From: CADEGL01 sp050180485
Lineage (GTDB): Bacteria > Pseudomonadota > Alphaproteobacteria > CADEGL01
Reading direction: 5' to 3'
Assembly (NCBI GenBank): GCA_050180485.1
Contig: JBFXED010000011.1
Span: 37,307 to 101,306, forward strand
DNA: 64,000 nucleotides
Part shown: piece by piece, positions 1-11,340 of the stretch
How the letters are laid out: the number at the start of each line of letters is the position of its first letter
Numbering within the stretch: the first letter of the stretch is position 1
The notes under the pieces: model-generated
Told to the model about the DNA's origin: nothing
Seen by the model: the letters and a program-made list of their open reading frames with translations, nothing else
Databases searched by the model: none
Program-made: the position numbers and the translations under genes

Positions 1-159
1 GCCGAGATGGCCAAGCTGCGCCGAACGCTTGACGCCTTCTTCGACAAGGTCACGGTCAATACGCAGAATCCCGAGTTGCGGGAGAATCGCCTCCGGCTAC
101 TCTCCTTCATCCGTGCGACGCTCAATCAGGTCGCCGATTTTTCGAAGGTCGAAGGTTAG
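1..159 (+). CDS. glyS: Glycine--tRNA ligase beta subunit, C-terminal end (partial)
   Basis: The window opens inside this gene; only the last 52 codons and the TAG stop are present. The tail, with AFFDKVTVN, LRENRLRLL and a final QVADFSKVEG, is the characteristic C-terminus of the GlyS beta subunit, which forms the alpha2-beta2 glycyl-tRNA synthetase with GlyQ. The catalytic part lies upstream of the window. It is followed by ppdK on the same strand after a 66-base gap. The match rests on this short tail only, but the tail is distinctive. Confidence 0.85.
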   Translation, partial: AEMAKLRRTLDAFFDKVTVNTQNPELRENRLRLLSFIRATLNQVADFSKVEG

Positions 160-225
160 GAACCCGGCGGAATATGCGGACCTCCCCGCCGTCCGTTTAG
201 GGTCGGCAGGCAAGGGAGGTCCTTC

Positions 226-2954
<2,729 letters not shown>

Positions 2955-2958
<4 letters not shown>

Positions 2959-3848
2959 CTCGCGTCTTTCTCCGGCAGGTGCATCCAGCCGGGCACGTGG
3001 GGCACAAGGCGCGCAGTGCCGGCGATGAGCGCGCCGTTGGCGGCGTCGATGGCATCGAGACGGAGAAGCGCTAGACCATGCCCGTCCCGTGCGCTGCGCA
3101 TCGTCCCGACATCCTTTCCGTCGAGCAGGACTGGCGTTCCCGCTTCGGGGGGTGCGCCGGAAATCTCGACCGGCACCAGCTTCTTCTTCACCAGCCCGCG
3201 ATACTTGGTGCGCGCGGTCAGCTCTTGGCCGACATAGCAGCCCTTGTTGAAGTCGACGCCGTTCAATTCCTCGAAGTTGGATTCAAGCAGAATGGATTTC
3301 TCGGGCTCTAAATCGCGGCTACCGTCGGCGACGCCATGGGAAAGCCGCCAGCGGTCGTAGGCGTCGGCATCGACACGTGCGAAGCCGGTCAACGCGTCCG
3401 CGCCATCGCCGGGCAGCAGCGCGCGGGCTCCGAGGGCGGCCAGGCGCGGATCGGCGAACGCCACGCCTTCGCCCAGTGGTGCCGCCGCGCCTGCGTCCGC
3501 ACCGAGGTGCAGGGCTTCCAGGGTGCCGTTGCCCCAGGCCGCGAAAACGGTCCAGCCGTCCAACGCCTCGATCATGGCCTTGCTGCGCAGCCGGTAGATC
3601 ATCAGCCGCTTGCGAAGGTCGTCGCGCCGCGCGGCCTCGCAGTCGACCAACAATGCGCCGTCGCCGCGCATGGCGATGAAGAAGTCGTGCAGATATTTGC
3701 CTTGGGCGGTCAGGAGCGCGGCGTGGATGGCCCGTCCAGGCGCCACTTTTTCGATATCGTTGGAGATGAGGCCTTGCAGGAACGGCCGCGTCTCGGGGCC
3801 GGTGACGGACAGGAGGGCGCGGGCGGGCAGGGCGGTGAATTGCGGCAT
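2955..3848 (-). CDS. ygfZ: YgfZ/GcvT family folate-binding protein
   Basis: YgfZ proteins bind tetrahydrofolate and support repair or assembly of some iron-sulfur enzymes such as MiaB. This 297-residue protein has the family signature KGCYVGQE at about residues 202-209 and the N-terminal GcvT-like fold (FLQGLISNDI, LTAQGKYLHDFF). The start MPQFTALPAR at 3848 was chosen because it fits the family; an open frame continues to 3992 but would overlap the divergent glycosyltransferase start region. It converges on ppdK with stop codons sharing four bases. Confidence 0.88.
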
Positions 3849-3919
3849 GGCGGCCTGGGTTTCTCTTCCGTTTTCGAAGGGTGGGGCGTCCGGGGCGCCG
3901 AGGCAAGGGCCTGTCATCC

Positions 3920-3948
3920 GGGGGCGGGCGCAGCTACATTCCGCCCCC
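3920..3948. promoter_or_regulatory. GC-rich hairpin ending at the glycosyltransferase start codon
   Basis: GGGGGCGG (3920-3927) and CCGCCCCC (3941-3948) form a perfect 8-bp stem with a 13-base loop. The right arm ends on the base just before the ATG at 3949. In mRNA it would cover the region where a ribosome site is expected, and no other clear Shine-Dalgarno is visible. It may lower or regulate translation of the first gene of the glycan operon. This is seen in sequence; the role is inferred. Confidence 0.4.
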
Positions 3949-4974
3949 ATGCGGGTCACGCTGATCGACGACACTATTCCCTTCGATGGCAATACGGCGC
4001 AGCTCCAGCCGCTGGGCGGTGCGGAGAAGGCGTTTGCTGGCCTTGCCGGTGGCCTGGGGCGCTCGCATCACGAGGTGCAGGTCTTCAACCGCTGCCTCCA
4101 CCGTTTGATCGCCGACAGCGCGACATGGGAGACGTGGGATTCGCCGCGTCCGGAAGAGACCGATATCCTGGTCGCCCACCGGAAGCCGGAGCTTCTGGGC
4201 GCGGTCAAGGTGGCGCGGAAGCGTTTCCTTTGGATGGCAGGCGAGGCGAGCTATCTGGAGAAGCCGCGCAACCGCGCGCTTCTGGACCAGTACAAGCCGG
4301 TCATCGTGTTTTCCAGCCGCGTCCATGCCGAGAGCTGGAGCAACCCCGACAAGCTGCGCTCGGTCATCGTGCCGCCCGGCATGCGCCCCGAGTATCTGAC
4401 CGAGACGCTGACGACGCCGACCGAGCCGCCGCATGCGCTGACCACCATCCATCCGCTGCACGGGCTCGATTGGTTGATCGATCTGTGGCGCGAAAAGATT
4501 CATCCGATCGCGCCCAAGGCGCAGCTTCATGTTTATTCGGCGGCGTTGTCCAAGGGCGTGGCGGGCGATCCGATGGCGCCCGCCATCGCGCCGATCCTGG
4601 CCCGGGTGAAAGCGGTCGCGAACGCGGGCGTCGTGGTCAAGATGCCCATGGCCGATCCGCAGATGGCCATGGCCTATCGCGAGGCACGAGCGCATCTGCA
4701 TCCCGGCTTCGCGGCCGAAATCTATTGCCACACGGTGGGCGAATCGCAGTCCTGCGGCCTACCGCTGGTGGCGCGGCCGCGTGGGGCGGTGAAGGACCGA
4801 GCCTATCACGGGGCGACGGGTTTTTTGTTCAACGACGACGACGCCTACGCCAATGCGGTGCTGCGTCTCTTGAACGACGACGGCACCTACAAGCGCCTGT
4901 CGGACGCAGCGCGCGCGATGCAGCGCGGCCGGCGCTGGGACGAGGCGGCGGGCGACTTCGAGTCGCACTGGTGA
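3949..4974 (+). CDS. Glycosyltransferase family 4-like protein
   Basis: Predicted cytoplasmic GT-B glycosyltransferase of 341 residues. The N-terminal acceptor domain starts MRVTLIDDTIPFDGN with a PLGGAEKAFAGL glycine loop. The C-terminal donor half has HPGFAAEIYCHTVGESQSCGLP, the usual E-x7-E-type nucleotide-sugar region, followed by GATGFLFNDDD. First gene of a coupled run: its TGA overlaps the GTG start of the next gene. The context (GT9, GT2, GT4 and an asparagine-synthase-like enzyme) suggests lipopolysaccharide core or another surface glycan. Donor and acceptor cannot be told from sequence. Confidence 0.8.
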   Translation: MRVTLIDDTIPFDGNTAQLQPLGGAEKAFAGLAGGLGRSHHEVQVFNRCLHRLIADSATWETWDSPRPEETDILVAHRKPELLGAVKVARKRFLWMAGEASYLEKPRNRALLDQYKPVIVFSSRVHAESWSNPDKLRSVIVPPGMRPEYLTETLTTPTEPPHALTTIHPLHGLDWLIDLWREKIHPIAPKAQLHVYSAALSKGVAGDPMAPAIAPILARVKAVANAGVVVKMPMADPQMAMAYREARAHLHPGFAAEIYCHTVGESQSCGLPLVARPRGAVKDRAYHGATGFLFNDDDAYANAVLRLLNDDGTYKRLSDAARAMQRGRRWDEAAGDFESHW

Positions 4975-5942
4975 CGGACATCTTGTTCATCACCGGCACG
5001 CGGGTGGGCGACGCCGTTCTGTCCACCGGCCTCCTCGGCCATTTAATGGAAAAGAATCCGGACGCGCGAATCACGGTGGCCTGCGGGCCGGTGGCCGCGC
5101 CGCTGTTCGCCGCCGTGCCCAATCTGCGCCGCGTGATCGCGATGCGGAAGCAGCCGCGCGGTGGCCACTGGTTCTCGCTCTGGTCGGCGTGCGTCGGCAC
5201 GTGGTGGCACACAATCGTCGATCTGCGCGGCTCGGCGATCGCCTACCTGCTGCCCGCCGCGCACCGATACGTGAAGCGCCCAAGCAAGGGACAGGGGCTC
5301 CACGTGGTTCAACAGTTGGCCCGCACGTTGGGGCTCGAAGCCAATCCGCCGGACCCACGGTTGTGGACCGCGCCTGAGCATTGGCAGGTCGCCGAGCATT
5401 TGATCCCGGCGGGTGGTCCGGTGCTGGGCCTCGGTCCGGCCGCCAACTGGCGCGGCAAAGAGTGGCCGGCGGAAAAATTCATCGAACTGATGCGGCGCCT
5501 CACGGCGCCCAGTGGTGTCCTGCCCCATGCGCGAGTCGCCGTGTTCGGCGCCGAAGAAGATCGGCCGCGAACCGATCCCGTATTGGCCGCGCTGGCGTCT
5601 GACCGGCGCATCGATCTCGTGGGACGCGCCGATCTGCTGACCGCGTTCGTCTGCTTGCGCCGCTGCGCGCTCTATGTCGGCAACGATTCGGGCACGATGC
5701 ACATGGCTGCCGCGGCGGGCACGCCGACGCTTGGCCTGTTCGGCCCCAGCAAGGAGGACGACTACCGACCCTGGGGGCCGCATACGGAATTCGTCCGCAC
5801 GCCGGAGAGCTACGACGAATTGATCGGGCGGCCCGGCTACGATCACCGCACGACGGGCACGATGATGGGGAACCTTTCAGTCGAGACGGTGGAAGCGGCG
5901 GCGAACGCCCTGTTGCGCCGCTGCAAAGGAGCGGCGGCATGA
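4971..5942 (+). CDS. Glycosyltransferase family 9 (heptosyltransferase-like)
   Basis: Family 9 enzymes transfer heptose or a related ADP-activated sugar to the lipopolysaccharide inner core. This 323-residue protein has the family start (ILFITGTRVGDAVLSTG), the middle GLGPAANWRGKEWPAEKF, and the donor-site signature YVGNDSGTMHMAAAAGTPTLGLFGPS. It begins with GTG in a GTGA overlap with the preceding stop, so translation is probably coupled. The specific sugar is unknown. Confidence 0.85.
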   Translation: MTDILFITGTRVGDAVLSTGLLGHLMEKNPDARITVACGPVAAPLFAAVPNLRRVIAMRKQPRGGHWFSLWSACVGTWWHTIVDLRGSAIAYLLPAAHRYVKRPSKGQGLHVVQQLARTLGLEANPPDPRLWTAPEHWQVAEHLIPAGGPVLGLGPAANWRGKEWPAEKFIELMRRLTAPSGVLPHARVAVFGAEEDRPRTDPVLAALASDRRIDLVGRADLLTAFVCLRRCALYVGNDSGTMHMAAAAGTPTLGLFGPSKEDDYRPWGPHTEFVRTPESYDELIGRPGYDHRTTGTMMGNLSVETVEAAANALLRRCKGAAA

Positions 5943-6694
5943 GCGGCCCGCGCTTGTCCGCGCTCGTCGTCGCGCGCAACGAAGAGGCGCAGTTGGCCCG
6001 GTGCCTGGAGCCCTTGCGCTTCGCCGACGAGCTCGTCGTCGTGCTGGACCGCTCGACGGATGGTTCGCGCGCCATCGCCGAGCGGTTTGGCGCGCGCGTG
6101 CTGGAAGGCGCGTGGGAGATCGAGGGGCCGCGCCGCAACGCGGGCATCGCGCTCTGCACGGGCGATTGGATTCTGGAGGTGGATGCCGACGAACGGGTGA
6201 CGCCGGAGCTGGCCAAGGAAATCCGTGCGCGCATCGCGACCGCGCCGCCTGGCCATTTCCTGATCCCGATCGACAATTACGTCGGCGACCGGCTGGTGCG
6301 GCATGGCTGGGGCGCGGCCTGGGGCACCAGCGCCACGGTGCGTCTGTTCTCGCGCGGCATGAAAAGCTGGGGTGATCAGCGTATCCATCCCCGGACCAAA
6401 CTGGGCGGCGTACGCCAGACGCTCAGCCAGCCCATGGCCCATTACGTCGACAAGAACATCTCGGACATGATCCGCCGCCTCGACCGCTACACCACCGCGC
6501 GCGCGGCCGACATGCGCGCCACAGGCCAGATCGGCACCACGCCGGACAATGTTCGGCGCTTCTTCTCGCGCTTCTACAAATGCTATGTCGGCCGCAAGGG
6601 CTATAAGGAGGGCGGCTACGGTGTCCTCCTGGCGCTCATGGCCGGGCTGTATCCGCTGCTGTCCCATCTCAAGGCCAAGTTGGAGAAGGAATGA
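5939..6694 (+). CDS. Glycosyltransferase family 2
   Basis: A 251-residue GT-A glycosyltransferase of the WaaE/KdtX-like group. It has LSALVVARNEEAQLARCL at the N-terminus, VVVLDRSTDGS in the nucleotide-binding region, and the metal-binding DADER (EVDADERVTPEL). The start overlaps the previous stop as ATGA. The basic C-terminus (SRFYKCYVGRKGYKEGGYG) is typical of proteins acting at the membrane on lipid-linked glycans. It lies inside the surface-glycan run. Confidence 0.85.
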   Translation: MSGPRLSALVVARNEEAQLARCLEPLRFADELVVVLDRSTDGSRAIAERFGARVLEGAWEIEGPRRNAGIALCTGDWILEVDADERVTPELAKEIRARIATAPPGHFLIPIDNYVGDRLVRHGWGAAWGTSATVRLFSRGMKSWGDQRIHPRTKLGGVRQTLSQPMAHYVDKNISDMIRRLDRYTTARAADMRATGQIGTTPDNVRRFFSRFYKCYVGRKGYKEGGYGVLLALMAGLYPLLSHLKAKLEKE

Positions 6695-7716
6695 TGCGCG
6701 TCCTTCAGGCCATGGCGGGCGCCGAGCATGGCGGTGCGGAAGCTTTCTTCGAGCGGCTCGCGCCCGCTTTGGGTCGCGCCGGCTTGGAGCAGCGCGTCCT
6801 GATGCGCGAGAACGACGAGCGCGCGGAAGTGTTGCGCGCGGCCGGCATCGAGCCGGTGCAACTGGCCTTCGGAGGCATGCTCGACCTGTCGACCAAGCCC
6901 GCCTTCAAGCGCGAGATCGCATCCTTCAAACCCGATATCGTAATGACCTGGATGAGCCGCGCCACGAAGTTCTGCCCGCGCGGCGATTTCGTGCATGTCG
7001 CGCGTCTTGGCGGCTATTACGACCTGAAATACTACGACAACTGCAACCACATCGTCGGCAACACGCCTGACATCGTGGCCTATGCGGTGCGCGGAGGCTG
7101 GCCGCAGGAGCGCGCGCATTACCTGCCGAACTTCGTCGACTGCGATCCCATGCCGGCCATTCCGCGCGCGACCTTGGGCGTGCCCGAAGGGGTCAAGCTT
7201 CTGCTTGCGCTGGGGCGCCTGCATCCGAACAAGGCCTTCGACGTGTTGATCGACGCTATGCCGTCCGTACCGGACGCGTGGCTCCTTCTGGCGGGCGAGG
7301 GGCCGGAGGAAGCCGCGCTGAAGGAGCGGGCGGCGAAGCTCGGTGTCGCCGAGCGGGTCAAGTTCCTGGGCTGGCGGCGCGACGTGGGCGCGCTCTATTC
7401 CACAGCGGATATGCTGGTCTGTTCGTCGCGTTACGAGCCGCTCGGCAACATCGTCATCGAGGGCTGGGCGCATCAGCGGCCCGTGGTTGCGGCGCGCAGC
7501 ATGGGCCCGTCGCACCTCATCCATCACGACGATCTGGGCGTCTTGGTGCCGGTGGACGATGCGGCGGCTTTGGCGGACGGCATCAAGCGCGTCTTCGATG
7601 ATCCCGCCTTGCGCGCCCGCATTGTCGAGGCCGGCCGCAAGCATTACGAGGCCGAGTTCACCGAGCAGGCCATCGTCGCGCGCTATCTGGCCTTCTTCAA
7701 AGATATCACCCGCTGA
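6691..7716 (+). CDS. Glycosyltransferase family 4
   Basis: A GT-B glycosyltransferase of 341 residues. The N-terminal MRVLQAMAGAEHGGAEAFF is the usual glycine-rich acceptor-domain start. The donor domain has LLALGRLHPNKAFDVLIDA, VKFLGWRRDVGALYSTADM and the catalytic SSRYEPLGNIVIEGWAHQRPVVAA. It is coupled to its neighbours by an ATGA overlap upstream and a one-base TGATG overlap downstream. It differs from the first GT4 of the operon and is not a recent duplicate. Confidence 0.85.
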   Translation: MMRVLQAMAGAEHGGAEAFFERLAPALGRAGLEQRVLMRENDERAEVLRAAGIEPVQLAFGGMLDLSTKPAFKREIASFKPDIVMTWMSRATKFCPRGDFVHVARLGGYYDLKYYDNCNHIVGNTPDIVAYAVRGGWPQERAHYLPNFVDCDPMPAIPRATLGVPEGVKLLLALGRLHPNKAFDVLIDAMPSVPDAWLLLAGEGPEEAALKERAAKLGVAERVKFLGWRRDVGALYSTADMLVCSSRYEPLGNIVIEGWAHQRPVVAARSMGPSHLIHHDDLGVLVPVDDAAALADGIKRVFDDPALRARIVEAGRKHYEAEFTEQAIVARYLAFFKDITR

Positions 7717-9476
7717 TGTGCGGAATCGCGGGCCTGATGACAGTGGATGGGCGCGCGCCGGACGGCGAGGTACTGCGCCGCCTGGAGACCGCCTTGCTCC
7801 ATCGCGGACCTGACGGCATCGGGCATTACGCGGCGGGCAATGTGGCGATGGTGCAGACACGCCTGGCCATCATCGACCTCAAGACCGGCGACCAGCCGCT
7901 GCACGGCCCCGATGGCTTGGCGCTCATCGCCAACGCCGAGATCTACAACCATGTCGAGCTGCGCGCGGCCTCGCCGGAATACAGTTACCGTACCGGCTCC
8001 GACTGCGAACCACCGCTCTATCTTTATCGCCGGCACGGGCTCGAATTCACGCATCACCTGCGCGGCATGTATGCGATCGCGCTGCACGATCCGGCGGAGC
8101 GACGCCTGGTGCTGGCACGCGATCCGTTCGGCATCAAGCCGCTTTATTACGCCGAGACGCCGCAAGGCTTCGCCTTTGCCTCCGAACCCCATGCGCTGAT
8201 CGAGGCCGGCCTGGTCGCGCCGCGCGTCAACCGGGCGCGGGCGGTCGAACTGCTGCAGCTTCAGTTTACCACCGGCCGCTCGGGCGTCTTGGACGGCATC
8301 GAGCGCGTTCTGCCCGGCGAGACCATCGTTGTTTCGGGCGGCAAGGTGGTCGAGCGTCGTCGGATGTCTGCATTGCCGGCAGGCGGTACGGAAAGCCTCG
8401 ACGAGGATGAGGCGCTGAAGCGGCTCGATGCGGCCTTTGAAGATTCGGTCAACGTGCACCAGCGCTCGGATGTGCCCTACGGCATGTTCCTGTCGGGCGG
8501 CGTCGACAGCTCGGCCGTGCTGGCCATGATGGCGCGCCTCAACGACCGGCCGGTGCGCGCCTTCACCGTGGGCTTCCCCGGCACCGCCGCGCGCGACGAG
8601 CGTGCGCACGCCCAGGCCGTGGCCAAGGCGGCGGGCGCCGAGCATGTCGAGGTCGCGTTCTCCGAGAAGGACTTCTGGCGGATGCTGCCCGAAGTGGCTA
8701 CCGCCATGGACGATCCCGCCGCCGACTACGCGATCCTGCCGACCTATCTGCTCGCCCGCGAGGCGCGGCGCGATGTGACCGTGGTGCTGTCGGGCGAGGG
8801 CGGGGACGAGCTGTTCGCCGGCTATGGGCGCTATCGCAGCACGATGCGCCCGTGGTGGATGGGCGGCCGGGCCATGCGCGCGCGCGGCATTTTCGAGGGG
8901 CTGGAGGTCTTACGCGACGACGGACCGAGCTGGCGTGACGGCATTGCCGCCGCCGAGGCCACGGCGGCCCAGGACGGGCGCACGCGCCTGCAGGTGGCCC
9001 AGGCCGTCGACTGCGCGGACTGGCTGCCCAACGACTTGCTGGCCAAGCTGGACCGCTGCCTGATGGCGAACGCGGTCGAGGGCCGCACGCCGTTCCTCGA
9101 TCCGGTGATGGCACAGGCCGCGTTTCCCTTGCCCGACCGGCTCAAGGTCCGCTACGGCATGGGCAAGTTCATCCTGCGCCGGTGGCTAGAGCGGAAGTTG
9201 CCCGCCGCCGATCCGTTCTCGAAGAAGCGCGGCTTCACCGTGCCGGTCGGCGAATGGATCGCCGCGCGGGGTTTGGACGCGGGCGCGCTCGTGGCGCGCC
9301 AGCCGGGCGTGGCGGAACTGTGCAAACCCGGTGCTGTTGAGGCTTTGTTCGGCGCCGAGGGCAAGCGCGTGGGATTCGCCTGCTGGACGCTTTTGTTCTA
9401 TGCCCTATGGCACCGCCGTCACGTGCTGGGCCTGAAGCCGGCCGGCGACGCGCTCGAAACCTTGGCCCAGGCGTAA
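7716..9476 (+). CDS. asnB: Asparagine synthase (glutamine-hydrolysing) family protein
   Basis: Class B asparagine synthetase fold, 586 residues. The class II glutamine amidotransferase domain starts with MCGIAG, so Cys2 is the nucleophile, and has LLHRGPDG and NAEIYNH. The C-terminal ATP-pyrophosphatase domain has the P-loop-like FLSGGVDSSAVLA and LSGEGGDELFAGYGRY. Position at the end of a glycosyltransferase operon suggests amidation of a sugar or peptide moiety rather than bulk asparagine synthesis, as seen for WbpS-like homologs; that is inference. The symbol denotes the family. Confidence 0.85.
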   Translation: MCGIAGLMTVDGRAPDGEVLRRLETALLHRGPDGIGHYAAGNVAMVQTRLAIIDLKTGDQPLHGPDGLALIANAEIYNHVELRAASPEYSYRTGSDCEPPLYLYRRHGLEFTHHLRGMYAIALHDPAERRLVLARDPFGIKPLYYAETPQGFAFASEPHALIEAGLVAPRVNRARAVELLQLQFTTGRSGVLDGIERVLPGETIVVSGGKVVERRRMSALPAGGTESLDEDEALKRLDAAFEDSVNVHQRSDVPYGMFLSGGVDSSAVLAMMARLNDRPVRAFTVGFPGTAARDERAHAQAVAKAAGAEHVEVAFSEKDFWRMLPEVATAMDDPAADYAILPTYLLAREARRDVTVVLSGEGGDELFAGYGRYRSTMRPWWMGGRAMRARGIFEGLEVLRDDGPSWRDGIAAAEATAAQDGRTRLQVAQAVDCADWLPNDLLAKLDRCLMANAVEGRTPFLDPVMAQAAFPLPDRLKVRYGMGKFILRRWLERKLPAADPFSKKRGFTVPVGEWIAARGLDAGALVARQPGVAELCKPGAVEALFGAEGKRVGFACWTLLFYALWHRRHVLGLKPAGDALETLAQA

Positions 9477-9492
9477 GGCAATGGAGAATTTC

Positions 9493-10836
9493 ATGGCCGC
9501 TTCCCGATACGATCTTCTTATCGCGAACGGCCATGCCGTGACGCCGGGCGGCATCGTGCCGGCCGATATCGGCGTCGTGGCCGGGCGCATCGCCGCCATC
9601 GGCGCGATCGACCGGGCTTCGGCCGGCGAAGTGTTCGATGCGCGGGGGCTGCACGTCCTGCCCGGCGTGATCGACACCCAAGTCCATTTCCGCGAGCCGG
9701 GCCTCGAACACAAGGAAGACCTGGCCACCGGCACGGCGGGCGCGCTTCTCGGCGGCGTCACCGCCGTGTTCGAGATGCCCAACACCAAGCCCAGCACGCT
9801 GACGGCGGACGACCTCAACGACAAGCTGCGCCGCGCCAAGGGGCGCGCCTGGTGCGACCACGCCTTCTTCATGGGCGCGGCCGACGAGAACGCCGAGAAG
9901 CTGGGCGAGCTGGAGAAGCTGCCGGGCTGCTGCGGCGTGAAGGTGTTCATGGGCTCGTCGACCGGAAGCCTCCTGGTGTCCGACGACGACACGCTCCTGC
10001 GCGTGCTGAAATCCGGCACGCGACGCGTCGCCATCCACGCCGAGGACGAGCCGCGTCTTCTCGCGCGTAAGGAAATCGCCGAGAAAGCCGGCAAGCCGCA
10101 CGCACATCACGAATGGCGCGACGTCGAATCGGCCGTGCTGGCGACCCGCCGCATCCTGAGCCTGGCGCGCCGCGCGGGCCGCCGCATCCATGTGTTGCAT
10201 ATCTCGACGGCGGACGAGATGCCGCTTCTGGCCGAGAACAAGGACATCGCGACGGTCGAGGTGACGCCCCAGCATCTGACGCTGTCGGCACCCGATTGCT
10301 ACGACCGGCTCGGCACCTACGCCCAGATGAATCCGCCGGTGCGCGAGACGCGCCATCGTGAAGGACTGTGGCGCGCGGTGGCGCAGGGCATCGTGGACGT
10401 GTTGGGCTCAGACCACGCGCCGCACACGAAGGACGAGAAATCGAAGCCTTATCCGCAGAGCCCGTCCGGCATGCCGGGCGTGCAGACGCTCTTGCCCATC
10501 ATGCTGGAGCATGTGCATCAGGGGCGGCTGAGCCTGGAGCGGCTGGTGGATCTCACCAGCGCGGGCGCAGCGCGGATCTATGGCATCGCGGGCAAGGGCC
10601 GCATTGCCGTCGGCTATGACGCCGACTTCACGCTGGTCGACCTGAACGCGCGCCGCACGATCACGAACAAATGGATCGCGAGTAAGACCGGCTGGACGCC
10701 CTTCGACGGCATGGAGGTCACGGGCTGGCCCATCGCCGCTATCCTGCGCGGCCGCGTGGCCATGCGCGACGACACGCTGCTCGGCGCTGCGGGCGGCGAG
10801 CCGGTCCGCTTCGTGGATACGTTTCCGCGTCAATGA
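9493..10836 (+). CDS. pyrC: Dihydroorotase family amidohydrolase
   Basis: Predicted zinc amidohydrolase cyclising carbamoyl aspartate to dihydroorotate in pyrimidine synthesis. It shows VHFREPGLEHKEDL, EMPNTKPST, the KVFMGSSTG carboxylated-lysine region, VEVTPQHL and SDHAPHTKDEKS. The metal motif reads DTQVHFR, with Gln where many dihydroorotases have the first His of HxH; I recall this variant in alphaproteobacterial homologs. The start at 9493 has GGAG six bases upstream. ATG 9481, four codons earlier, is less well spaced. An allantoinase or hydantoinase role is less likely. It follows asnB by 16 bases. Confidence 0.85.
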   Translation: MAASRYDLLIANGHAVTPGGIVPADIGVVAGRIAAIGAIDRASAGEVFDARGLHVLPGVIDTQVHFREPGLEHKEDLATGTAGALLGGVTAVFEMPNTKPSTLTADDLNDKLRRAKGRAWCDHAFFMGAADENAEKLGELEKLPGCCGVKVFMGSSTGSLLVSDDDTLLRVLKSGTRRVAIHAEDEPRLLARKEIAEKAGKPHAHHEWRDVESAVLATRRILSLARRAGRRIHVLHISTADEMPLLAENKDIATVEVTPQHLTLSAPDCYDRLGTYAQMNPPVRETRHREGLWRAVAQGIVDVLGSDHAPHTKDEKSKPYPQSPSGMPGVQTLLPIMLEHVHQGRLSLERLVDLTSAGAARIYGIAGKGRIAVGYDADFTLVDLNARRTITNKWIASKTGWTPFDGMEVTGWPIAAILRGRVAMRDDTLLGAAGGEPVRFVDTFPRQ

Positions 10837-11111
10837 AGCGCGAAGGCTCCGTCCGCGAAGCGCCAGCGCTCCACCGCCTCCGGTCCGGCTTGAACCAGCG
10901 TCACGGAATGCAGCGTGCCCACCAGGTCGCGCGCCCAGAAATCCAGGAAGCGCATCACTCGAGGGAAACGCGGCGCCACATCGTGGGTCTGCCAGATAAA
11001 GGTTTGGAGCAAGCCGGGAAAATCCGGCATGTGGTAGAGGATTTCGGTGGTGACCAGTCGGTAGGCGGGAAGGACGAGATGATCTTGGGTAATCAGGCTC
11101 GCATCACGCAT
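10830..11111 (-). CDS. usg: Usg family protein
   Basis: A 93-residue protein of the alphaproteobacterial Usg family, named from genes near trp clusters; its function is unknown. Typical motifs are LVTTEILYHMPDFPGLLQTFIWQ and RFLDFWARDLVGTLHSV. The start at 11111 has AGAGG about ten bases upstream. Its stop region overlaps the end of the convergent dihydroorotase gene by seven bases. No signal peptide or membrane segment is seen. Confidence 0.85.
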   Translation of the reverse strand: MRDASLITQDHLVLPAYRLVTTEILYHMPDFPGLLQTFIWQTHDVAPRFPRVMRFLDFWARDLVGTLHSVTLVQAGPEAVERWRFADGAFALH

Positions 11112-11135
11112 TCGTCATCGACCTCTCACGAAAAC

Positions 11136-11174
11136 GAACGACCGATTTCAGAGTATCAAAAGTTTGGGTCGTTC
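11136..11174. promoter_or_regulatory. Inverted repeat between usg and acuI
   Basis: GAACGACC (11136-11143) and GGTCGTTC (11167-11174) form a perfect inverted repeat with a 23-base spacer. It lies in the 229-base divergent region between usg and acuI, which also contains two TATCAAA copies. It could be a paired operator or an mRNA hairpin. No promoter hexamers were assigned with confidence. Confidence 0.3.
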
Positions 11175-11340
11175 TGAATCGCTAACGGTCTGATATCAAA
11201 GAAGTTTCCGGCAGCACTCGCACGGACTGGCTGCCAGCGTCGCCCTTACCCGTACCGAGTCCATTTGTTATGGTGCGGCGCAGCGGCGGCCATCTTCGGC
11301 GGCCCATCCGAATCAATCGCGAAACCCACGGAAGGACATC

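Noticed and set aside
3336..4970. Upstream extension of the family 9 glycosyltransferase frame
   Set aside because: It runs through ygfZ (antisense) and the first glycosyltransferase in another frame; the GTGA overlap at 4971 gives the proper start.
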